DNA from: CALFVT01 sp964513675
GTDB lineage: Bacteria > Pseudomonadota > Alphaproteobacteria > Caulobacterales > Maricaulaceae
Reading direction: 5' to 3'
Assembly (NCBI GenBank): GCA_964513675.1
Contig: CAZEOD010000012.1
Span: 1-62,040, forward strand
DNA length: 62,040 nt
Shown: one piece after another, positions 48,446 to 55,681 of the stretch
Position numbering within the stretch: position 1 is the stretch's first letter
Layout of the letters: each line of letters starts with the position of its first letter
The notes under the pieces: generated by a model
What the model saw: only the letters and a program-made list of their open reading frames with translations
Told to the model about the DNA's origin: nothing
Databases searched by the model: none
Program-made: the position numbers and the translations under genes

Positions 48446-51400
48446 AGGCGATTATCAAATGGTGGGCCGGTAATCGGGTCGCGGCGAATTTGCTTATGAT
48501 TATCTGCCTTCTTGGGGGCTGCGTTGCTTTTGTTCAAATTGAGCGCGAAATTGATCCTTATGTTGAGTTTCCGGGCGCGAATAGTTTCGTGTCATGGCCG
48601 GGGGCATCGCCGCAAGATGTGGAGGAGCAACTCATCGTCCGTATGGAAGAGGCGCTATCGAGCCTTGATAATGTTGACCGCATGTGGGCCTTTGCCGGCG
48701 AGGGCGGCGGAACGGTCTCGGTGATGGGAAAAAATAATGTCGACGAAGCGGAATTTCTCGCAGATGTCAAACAAGCGGTTGATGCGATTAATAGCTTCCC
48801 GCCCGCCGCAGAACAGCCCCAAATCAGCCTATTTCGTAACCGCAATGAGATGATCCGTTTAGCCGTTTCAGGCGATGAAACGGTTTCAGAGCGCGCGTTA
48901 AAACGCTTTGCGGAGACAACCCGCCGTGAGATCGGTTTATTGGGCTATATCCCTGCGGTGGAGCTATTTGGCGTGCGCAATGAAGAGGTCTCTATCGAGA
49001 TATCGGAAACGGCGCTGCGGCGTTACGGCTTGACCTTTAATGATGTTACGAGCGCTGTGCGGGCGACCTCGGTGAACAGCTCATCCGGGCGGGTGCGGAC
49101 ATCCACAGGCAATATGCAGCTTCGCACCCGTAATTTAGCCGACAGCCAAAAAGATTTTGAAAACATTATTATACGCCAAGACATCAGCGGCTCTGCTATC
49201 CGCGTGAAAGATGTGGCGGAGGTGATTGACGGCTTTGAGCAGGTGGACCTGCTCGCCACGGTTAACGGTGATAGAACGATATTGGTTCAAATCATGAGCG
49301 GGCCAAATATGGACGTGGTGAAAATGTCCAAAAATGTCAGGCGCTATCTGGATGATGCCAAAGATAATTTGCCGGAGGGTATCTCTATTACAATCTGGGA
49401 AGACGCAAATGAAGCCTATACGGGCCGTATCCGCTCCATCGGGAAAAACTTTTTCTCAGGACTACTTCTGGTCTGTTTGACCTTAATGTTGTTCTTACGG
49501 CCTAAAATCGCGCTTTGGGTGTCGATTGGGATTGCCACGGCTTTTGCGGGCGGCTTGGCTCTTTTGCCCTTGGTCGGCGTCTCGTTTAATATGATTTCGA
49601 CTTTTGCCTTTTTACTTGTGATCGGGGTGATTGTCGATGATGCGATTATCGTTGGCGAGGCGATACATTATAAAACCGAGCAGGGCGAGCAGGGGCTTGA
49701 AGCCGCGATAAACGGCACGAATATGGTTAGTAAGCCGGTGATTTTCGCGGTTTTAACAACTATGATTTTCTTTGCGCCTTGGATGTATTTATCTGGCGGC
49801 ACTAGCGAATTTACACGCTCAATCTCGCTTGTTGTGATCTTGGCATTGTTTTTTTCCCTGATCGAGTCCCTCTTGATTCTTCCTGCGCATTTGGCGCATT
49901 TAAAGCCGGTGAACCCTAAGAGCAAGATCATGCGGTTTCAGGCAAAAATATCAAATAGCCTAACTTATATTGCTGAGCATATATATAAGCCGTTGATTAT
50001 AGCCGCGCTGAGGCAGCGTTATTTGACGGCGTCTATATTTATTGGGATTATGATTTTAACCATTGGCATTACATCCAATGGCCTCGTGAAATCGACCTTT
50101 TTCCCCGAAGGTGAATCCGATCAAATTTCAATCTCCGTTGAGCTAGCCGAAGGTACGCCTTATACGCGAAGCCTCGAAGTTTTGGCGCAAATTCAAAAAG
50201 CGGAACATCAGCTTCAAGACGAAATTAAAGCCAAGAACGGAAGCCTTGTTGAGAACTGGTACACCCGCTCTCGCGATAACCAAGTCTTGGCGCTTGTGAA
50301 ACTTGTGCCGCCGGAGGAGCGTCTTCTAACAGCGAGTGAAACAGCCAAGCGATTGCGGGAGCTTATGGGCGAGGTACCAGATGCTGAAAATATTTCCGTT
50401 GATTACCGCGCCGGAAATAATGGCCCCGCGATTCAATATGTGCTGAATGCGGCCGAATTTTCAGACCTGCAAGCGGCCGCCGATGATTTGATAATGCAGC
50501 TACGCAGCTATGACGGCGTGTTTAATGTCGTCAATGATATGGAAAGCGCGTCTGAGGAAGTTCAGTTTGATCTTAAAGCCGGTGCAGAGAGCCTTGGCGT
50601 GACAACGGCGGACGTGGCACGCCAAGTCCGGCAGGGCTTCTTTGGTGAAGAGGTACAGCGTTTGCCGCGAGACGGCGAAGATGTCCGTGTGTATGTGCGT
50701 TACCCGCGAGATGATCGTAGCTCGCTTGATTTCCTGAACTCGATCCGTATTCGCGCCAATGATGGCCGAGAGCTGCCCTTGGAAGCTGTGGCGAGTCTTC
50801 GCTTTGAGCGAGGGACGAACCGTATTTCAAGGCGAGAGCGTCAACGCGCGGTTATTGTCAGCGCCGAAGTACAAAGCGAGCGTGTTGATGAAATTCGCGA
50901 GGAGCTTGACGATAAATTCTTTGTCGATTTTGATGCGCGCCATCCCAATGTGACGCGCGGTAATATTGGCCGTGCAGATGAGGAAGCCGAATTTCAAAAG
51001 GAATTATTTACATTGGTCTTGATTGCCATTGGCGTGGCTTACTTCCTTGTTGCGGTCTCGTTTAAATCCTATTTCGAGCCTGTCTTGATTCTCTTTGCCG
51101 CCATCCCATTTTGTTATTGCGGGATGATTATGGGGCATTTGGTGATGGGCTTTGATATGTCGGTCTTATCGACCCTTGGCATGTTTGCTGCGGCGGGTGT
51201 CGCGGTGAATGATAATCTTGTGCTGCTGGATTATGTGCAAGGGTTGCGGGCGCAAGGTATGGACGGGGCGAAGGCTTTAATTCAAGCGGGTACGCGGCGA
51301 TTCCGTCCTATCTTACTAACCTCTTTGACAACATTTATCGGGCTATTGCCCCTGATGACCGAGCGCTCATTACAGGCCCAATGGCTGATTCCGATTGCCA

Positions 51401-51612
51401 TTAGCCTCGCCTTTGGGGTTCTCTTTGCGCTTTTGGTAACTTTGTTCTTTGTGCCGGCTCTTTACGGGATTGGCGCAGATATTCGGCGGTTCTTTATCTA
51501 TCTCTTTACAGGGCAGCCCCAGCCAAAGTTCACAAGCCAAAGTTCACAAGCCAAAGTTCATAAGCCAAAAGGTCTAATCACCCGCCTCGTCGCCCGTTCA
51601 GTCGTCCTGTGA
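48442..51612 (+). CDS. RND efflux permease (AcrB/HAE family)
   Basis: A 1056-residue proton-driven pump with the duplicated twelve-helix layout. WWAGNRVAANLLM begins helix 1, and the first periplasmic block has PGASPQDVEEQL. Helix 4 holds VIGVIVDDAIIVGEA with the two proton-relay aspartates; helix 10 has AAGVAVNDNLVLLDYV. ATGA overlap with the adaptor gene. No outer-membrane channel gene follows, so it must use a shared TolC-like protein. The last codons include three copies of a 14-bp repeat. It probably exports toxic lipophilic compounds; substrate unknown. Confidence 0.93.
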   Translation: MKAIIKWWAGNRVAANLLMIICLLGGCVAFVQIEREIDPYVEFPGANSFVSWPGASPQDVEEQLIVRMEEALSSLDNVDRMWAFAGEGGGTVSVMGKNNVDEAEFLADVKQAVDAINSFPPAAEQPQISLFRNRNEMIRLAVSGDETVSERALKRFAETTRREIGLLGYIPAVELFGVRNEEVSIEISETALRRYGLTFNDVTSAVRATSVNSSSGRVRTSTGNMQLRTRNLADSQKDFENIIIRQDISGSAIRVKDVAEVIDGFEQVDLLATVNGDRTILVQIMSGPNMDVVKMSKNVRRYLDDAKDNLPEGISITIWEDANEAYTGRIRSIGKNFFSGLLLVCLTLMLFLRPKIALWVSIGIATAFAGGLALLPLVGVSFNMISTFAFLLVIGVIVDDAIIVGEAIHYKTEQGEQGLEAAINGTNMVSKPVIFAVLTTMIFFAPWMYLSGGTSEFTRSISLVVILALFFSLIESLLILPAHLAHLKPVNPKSKIMRFQAKISNSLTYIAEHIYKPLIIAALRQRYLTASIFIGIMILTIGITSNGLVKSTFFPEGESDQISISVELAEGTPYTRSLEVLAQIQKAEHQLQDEIKAKNGSLVENWYTRSRDNQVLALVKLVPPEERLLTASETAKRLRELMGEVPDAENISVDYRAGNNGPAIQYVLNAAEFSDLQAAADDLIMQLRSYDGVFNVVNDMESASEEVQFDLKAGAESLGVTTADVARQVRQGFFGEEVQRLPRDGEDVRVYVRYPRDDRSSLDFLNSIRIRANDGRELPLEAVASLRFERGTNRISRRERQRAVIVSAEVQSERVDEIREELDDKFFVDFDARHPNVTRGNIGRADEEAEFQKELFTLVLIAIGVAYFLVAVSFKSYFEPVLILFAAIPFCYCGMIMGHLVMGFDMSVLSTLGMFAAAGVAVNDNLVLLDYVQGLRAQGMDGAKALIQAGTRRFRPILLTSLTTFIGLLPLMTERSLQAQWLIPIAISLAFGVLFALLVTLFFVPALYGIGADIRRFFIYLFTGQPQPKFTSQSSQAKVHKPKGLITRLVARSVVL
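51523..51564 (+). repeat. Three-copy 14-bp tandem repeat in the 3' end of the RND permease gene
   Basis: CCAAAGTTCACAAG occurs at 51523 and 51537, and once more at 51551 with C to T at one base. The array is 42 bp, a multiple of three, so the frame is kept although each copy is read in a different frame. It lies 45 bases before the stop. Confidence 0.95.
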
Positions 51613-51626
51613 CTTTAAGGTAAAAG

Positions 51627-51657
51627 AAAAGCCCAGCGAATTTTCCGCTAGGCTTTT
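51627..51657. terminator. Bidirectional terminator between the RND and symporter genes
   Basis: AAGCCCAGCG (51629-51638) pairs with CGCTAGGCTT (51646-51655) with one mismatch, flanked by AAAAGAAAA on the left and TTTT on the right. It serves the two convergent genes. Confidence 0.75.
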
Positions 51658-51681
51658 GGACGGGCGTAATAAGAGGCAGGT

Positions 51682-53160
51682 TTAAACGGCCGGGCTGCGG
51701 GCAAACACATTATGTGCATCCCAGACCGCGCGATTGCCAAAGACAAAGCGGTTAAGGCCCAGCGCAAGCATGACCATGAGAAACAAATTAATCGCCATCA
51801 GGTGAATATAATGAAGCTTGATGCCTTGCGCGGCAAAATTGGCCGCATCAACAAGCGGGTTCAGGGCCACATAGTAAAAGCCGACGCCAAAAATAACCGC
51901 AATAATCACAGCTTTGGCGTCCACATTTTTAAATAAAAGCCCGACCATAAAGGCGGCAAGTATCGGCATGGACAACATGCCGTAAAGCTGCTGCACTGTA
52001 TTAATGATGCTTTGACCTGGTTTATTAAAAATCGGAATCATGATGAAGGCAAGGGCCACCATCGTTAAAGATACCCATAATGATAAGGATTTCACATTTG
52101 GGTTTTTATTAAAATAGGGCTCATGAATATCACAGACCCAAAGCGCCGCCGAAGCGTTTAAGATGGAATTAAACGTTGTTAAAACAGCGGCGGCAATGGC
52201 GGCGGCAAAAGCGCCGGATAAAATGCTTGGCAGTAAATCGCCAACGATTCTTCCATAGGTCGCATCGCCAATATCCCCATAAAGCTTATAGGCAACAATG
52301 CCGGGAATAACGATAATCGGCGGAACAATTAACAGCCGTATCGCCGCTGCCGCAAGAATACCTTTTTGCGCTTCTTTCACGCTCGGCGAGGCCATGGCGC
52401 GTTGGGTAATGGTTTGATTCGTCGACCAGTAAAACATTTGAATAAAGATCATCCCCGTGAAAAGCGTTTTAAACGGAATGTCAGAATCGGCGGCCCCGAT
52501 CAGCGTTAGCCGTTCTTTGGGAATGTCGCTGAAATCAAATCCAATTTCCTTTAGCGCTAAAACAGTGATTGTGATGGCCAGACCTAAAAGAAGAACGCCG
52601 GAGAATGTATCGGATATGGCCACAGCGCGCAGGCCGCCAAAAATAGCATAGGCCGACCCGACAGCGGCAAAAATAGCGGCCAGAATGTAAAGATTAAGAT
52701 CAATCCCAAACATGCTCTGCATAAAGAGGGAACCGCCGTAAAGAATGGCGGGCAAGAAGATAAATATATTTCCCAGTAAAAATAAAACAGAAATCAAGGC
52801 GCGAATATGTTTATTATTATAGCGCCGCTCCAGAAGTTCTGTCGTCGTCGTGCAATTATATTTGTAATAGACAGGGATGAATAAAAAACACAGCATCATA
52901 AGGCCAAATACGGCGGCGAGTTCCCACCATGCCAGCAGCGCCATTTGATTACCGTTCATGCCGACAAGTTGATCTGTTGAGAGGTTTGTCAGCGTAATGG
53001 ACCCGGCTACGAAATACCATTTCAACCCGCCCCCTGCGAGAAAATATTCTTTCTCGCCATCTTCGTGGCTGCGGGCGCCGCGGCAATATAAATAGGTCAC
53101 AAGGCCAATAAGCGCTGTCAGGCCTAAAAAGACCAAGATCTGTGTCAATTCTAGTTCCAT
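51682..53160 (-). CDS. Sodium/solute symporter (SSS family), galactoside/sugar type
   Basis: A 492-residue protein with about fourteen helices, of the SGLT-like SSS family. ITLTNLSTDQLVGMNGNQM, YYKYNCTTTTELLERRYN, FGGLRAVAISDTFSG and STNQTITQRAMASPSVKEAQKG are the family blocks that hold the Na+ and sugar sites, all read in parts. The closest named relatives transport glucose, galactose or similar sugars. It is downstream of galT on the same strand (gap 129 bp) and may be co-expressed. It likely moves the sugar or galactoside into the cytoplasm. Confidence 0.88.
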   Translation of the reverse strand: MELELTQILVFLGLTALIGLVTYLYCRGARSHEDGEKEYFLAGGGLKWYFVAGSITLTNLSTDQLVGMNGNQMALLAWWELAAVFGLMMLCFLFIPVYYKYNCTTTTELLERRYNNKHIRALISVLFLLGNIFIFLPAILYGGSLFMQSMFGIDLNLYILAAIFAAVGSAYAIFGGLRAVAISDTFSGVLLLGLAITITVLALKEIGFDFSDIPKERLTLIGAADSDIPFKTLFTGMIFIQMFYWSTNQTITQRAMASPSVKEAQKGILAAAAIRLLIVPPIIVIPGIVAYKLYGDIGDATYGRIVGDLLPSILSGAFAAAIAAAVLTTFNSILNASAALWVCDIHEPYFNKNPNVKSLSLWVSLTMVALAFIMIPIFNKPGQSIINTVQQLYGMLSMPILAAFMVGLLFKNVDAKAVIIAVIFGVGFYYVALNPLVDAANFAAQGIKLHYIHLMAINLFLMVMLALGLNRFVFGNRAVWDAHNVFARSPAV

Positions 53161-53277
53161 CTTTTCCCTCTTTTATAATTATATGGCGATGGGCCATTAT
53201 TGGCGTCTTTGTTTTATATTATCGTCTTATGCGCCAAACGCTTTTGGGGCGGTGTTAAGCCGCTTAATCTTATTGCT

Positions 53278-53307
53278 ATGCCCGTAATATCATAATGCCC
53301 GTAATAT
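53278..53307. repeat. 13-bp direct repeat across the galT stop codon
   Basis: ATGCCCGTAATAT occurs at 53278-53290 and 53295-53307, with four bases between. The galT stop (minus strand, 53292-53290) lies at the junction, so the last codons of galT are duplicated into its 3' flank. Confidence 0.92.
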
Positions 53308-54423
53308 TTGGGCGGCAGAGTGCGGCATGACGTCAACTGTGAATGTGCCTGTCGCTTGCTCAACCGAAGCCAGATATTTAACTTTATCCTTCGCGCGTAG
53401 GAGTGGGTAAAATTGTGCGGTAAAATGAAAACAATCATCATGCCCCGCCGGCGCTGCGTGTAAATTTAGCATATAGGGCGTAGGGCGCTGGAAAAACTCA
53501 TCATATTTTCGTGTCACCTCACCGAGTAAATGAGCAAAACTATCACTTAGCGTCTCGTTAAAGGCCCAAGGGCCGGGTGAAAATTCTGTTGGTGATATCC
53601 AAACTTCATAGGGGAAGCGGGCATAGGGCGGGCAGAAGGCCGACATATCATCAGTCTGCGTAATGGTAAAATCAGGGGCAAAACTCGCGATGTCTGCGGG
53701 GAGGTCATATCCATTTTGAAAGGCATTTAAGGCCCGCTTCTGCACATCTGGAATGAAAGGAAAGGCGTAAATTTGGCCATGCGGGTGATGTAACGTCACG
53801 CCGACTTCATCGCCTCTATTTTCAAAAGGCAGAACGAATTTCAACCCTTTGCCGTAGAGGCTTTGGTAGCGGTCAACCCATGCCGCCAGCAGGAGGCGGC
53901 GTTTTTCTTGTCCAATGGCGTAAAGATTGCCATCGGCTTCGGGGCCGTAAACGATCACATCGCAATGGCCATTGGCGCGGCCCATTTTCAGGGTCTTAAC
54001 GGCCTGCGGCTCTGCGGCGTCGCGGTGAAGGCTGGTGAACTTATTTTCAAATACGGCCAATTCGAAATCAGTAAATGGAATTTCTGTTTCATGACCGTCA
54101 CGGCTTGACGGGGCGAGGGGATCATTTGCGGTGAGTGGTTTGAAGGTTCTGTTTTGGCGGTGCGGCGCATATATGTTCCATTCTTGCCGCAAAGGATGCC
54201 AGCGTAATTCGCCGCCTTTGGCAATGGGGGTCGGCGCAAAATCAATAATCGCTTCACTATGCGGATTATATCCATAGAGATGCAGCATGCGCCCATCAGA
54301 CTTTTGGACATCACGGCGATAAATATCTTTCGCGCCGCCAATATTAGGGATAATCGCCGCCGCTTTCGCGGGTGAAATGACGCCCTTTGGATGTTTAGTC
54401 TTAAAGTTCATGCCGTGACTCAC
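53290..54423 (-). CDS. galT: Galactose-1-phosphate uridylyltransferase
   Basis: Second Leloir enzyme: swaps UDP between UDP-glucose and galactose-1-phosphate. It is 377 aa. The active-site HHPHGQIYAFPF contains H213-P214-H215, with H215 the expected nucleophile; N-terminal GELRWHPLRQEWNIYAPHRQNR and ENKFTSLHRD and C-terminal LNLHAAPAGHDDCFHFTAQFYPLLR are typical (read in parts). The GTG at 54423 has GAGGAG 8 bases in front, better than the ATG at 54411. It is divergent from the DeoR regulator and points toward the symporter gene. galK and galE are not adjacent. Confidence 0.95.
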   Translation of the reverse strand: MSHGMNFKTKHPKGVISPAKAAAIIPNIGGAKDIYRRDVQKSDGRMLHLYGYNPHSEAIIDFAPTPIAKGGELRWHPLRQEWNIYAPHRQNRTFKPLTANDPLAPSSRDGHETEIPFTDFELAVFENKFTSLHRDAAEPQAVKTLKMGRANGHCDVIVYGPEADGNLYAIGQEKRRLLLAAWVDRYQSLYGKGLKFVLPFENRGDEVGVTLHHPHGQIYAFPFIPDVQKRALNAFQNGYDLPADIASFAPDFTITQTDDMSAFCPPYARFPYEVWISPTEFSPGPWAFNETLSDSFAHLLGEVTRKYDEFFQRPTPYMLNLHAAPAGHDDCFHFTAQFYPLLRAKDKVKYLASVEQATGTFTVDVMPHSAAQILRAL

Positions 54424-54478
54424 AAAGAGGTCTCCTCATACCCTTGGTCTTACAAGGGGGTTCACACATCATTTTCAC

Positions 54479-54503
54479 ATGCGAATTTATATGTTCGAAT
54501 TAG
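54479..54503. promoter_or_regulatory. DeoR-type half-sites between galT and its regulator
   Basis: ATGCGAATTTA (54479-54489) is followed by ATGTTCGAATTA (54491-54502). TGTTCGAA-like elements are characteristic of DeoR/GlpR operators, and the same ATGTTCG occurs twice before the TonB-dependent receptor. Probably autoregulation and galT control. Confidence 0.5.
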
Positions 54504-54562
54504 TATAAAAAATTCCATTTCGTCAATGGTTATTATAGTATATTGTCACCTTCGGAGGATAT

Positions 54563-55351
54563 ATGAAACCATTCGTGCCAACAAAACGTCAATCTTTAAT
54601 CCTGAAAATGCTCCGCGAGGACGGATTTGTTGCGACGGATGCCATGGTGTCACATTTTAATGTGACGCCGCAAACCATCCGGCGTGATTTGAATGAGCTT
54701 AGCGCGAAAGGTCTGATTACGCGGTTTCACGGCGGGGCGGGACATCCGCGCAATAGCGGCGACCGGCCCTATGAGGATAGATTAGTGACCCATGTGGAAG
54801 GCAAGAAGAAAATTGCCGAAATTCTTGCTAAAAAAATCCCGAATAATGCGTCTTTATTTCTAAATACAGGGACAACGATCGAAGCTGTCGCGCGGGAATT
54901 GCTTGGCCATGAAAACCTGACCATTGTGACAAATAATATCAATGTTGCGCAGACGCTCCGCCGCAATGAGAGCTTTAACATTATGTTGGCAGGCGGGCAG
55001 CTCCGCAATGCTGATGGTGGAATTATTGGCCCTCAAGCTATTGAGTTTATAGATAAATTTCATATGAATTATGGAATTATCGGGGTTAACTCAATTGATG
55101 ATGACGGGCATCTTTGGGATTATGGGCAGGTTGAAATTAGGTTGTCTCAAGCGACAATGAAAAATGCGGATCAGACCATTTTAGTGGCGGACGCCGCGAA
55201 ATTTGGCAAAAAAGCCCTCTGCCGCATGGGTCATGTTGAGGCCGTGGACGTTGTTGTCACAGATGCGCCGATCACGCCGCATTTCAAGACCTTATTTGAA
55301 ACTCATGACGTGAGTGTATATCACGATAAGAGTGCGGCAGAGCGCTCTTAA
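54563..55351 (+). CDS. DeoR/GlpR-family transcriptional regulator
   Basis: A 262-residue sugar-phosphate-responsive repressor. The N-terminal winged helix-turn-helix covers about residues 7-58 (AMVSHFNVTPQTIRRDLNEL, LITRFHGGA). The C-terminal DeoRC effector domain has LFLNTGTTIEAVARELL, VTNNINVA, MLAGGQLRNADGGIIGP and DAAKFGKKALC, the ribose/sugar-phosphate isomerase-like fold, in parts. CGGAGG precedes the ATG. It lies between galT and the TonB receptor genes, making it the likely local regulator. The inducer, perhaps galactose-1-phosphate or another sugar phosphate, is inference. Confidence 0.92.
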   Translation: MKPFVPTKRQSLILKMLREDGFVATDAMVSHFNVTPQTIRRDLNELSAKGLITRFHGGAGHPRNSGDRPYEDRLVTHVEGKKKIAEILAKKIPNNASLFLNTGTTIEAVARELLGHENLTIVTNNINVAQTLRRNESFNIMLAGGQLRNADGGIIGPQAIEFIDKFHMNYGIIGVNSIDDDGHLWDYGQVEIRLSQATMKNADQTILVADAAKFGKKALCRMGHVEAVDVVVTDAPITPHFKTLFETHDVSVYHDKSAAERS

Positions 55352-55533
55352 TCCCTTGTATTGCCCGCCTTGCTAGCATGTATAGTTAGTCAATTTTAAA
55401 GGCCTCTCGTTGAGAGGGCATGTCGCGCTCGCAGCTATGTTGTAAACTTATAATAAGGCTTGGGCGTGCCATGGGGCTGCGCCACATCCAGCTACCTCAT
55501 CCCTTAAACGCCGCGTCTTCGGTTTTGAAGGTA
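55352..55533. other. Gene-free region after the DeoR gene
   Basis: No coding ORF. A hairpin CCTCTC-GTT-GAGAGG at 55403-55417 lies 50 bp after the regulator stop; without a T tract it is at most a weak terminator. Nothing else stands out up to the receptor control region. Confidence 0.4.
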
Positions 55534-55578
55534 ATGTTCGGAAAAGTGATGTAAATAAGACACAAATGTTCGAAAAAG
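55534..55578 (+). promoter_or_regulatory. Two direct ATGTTCGRAAAAG boxes before the TonB receptor
   Basis: ATGTTCGGAAAAG at 55534 and ATGTTCGAAAAAG at 55566 are 32 bp apart, about three helical turns, and differ by one base. A TTGACT/TTGACC -35-like element follows at 55585-55595. They match the half-sites by the DeoR gene and are good operator candidates. Confidence 0.6.
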
Positions 55579-55634
55579 AATATTTTGACTTGACCTTAGC
55601 GCCATAAATCCTAGTTATGCTAAACAATATGACA

Positions 55635-55672
55635 AAGCCCGACGGCTTATGTCTTAGCGTTAAGCGACATAA
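55635..55672 (+). promoter_or_regulatory. Two hairpins in the TonB receptor mRNA leader
   Basis: AAGCC/GGCTT (55635-55639 with 55644-55648) and TTATGTC/GACATAA (55647-55653 with 55666-55672) lie just before the AGGGGA ribosome site (55675-55680). They share bases 55647-55648, so they are partly alternative and could act in leader-based control. Confidence 0.4.
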
Positions 55673-55681
55673 ATAGGGGAA

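Noticed and set aside
55403..55417. Intrinsic terminator of the DeoR gene
   Set aside because: The stem is good but no T tract follows on the plus strand, so I did not list it as a terminator.
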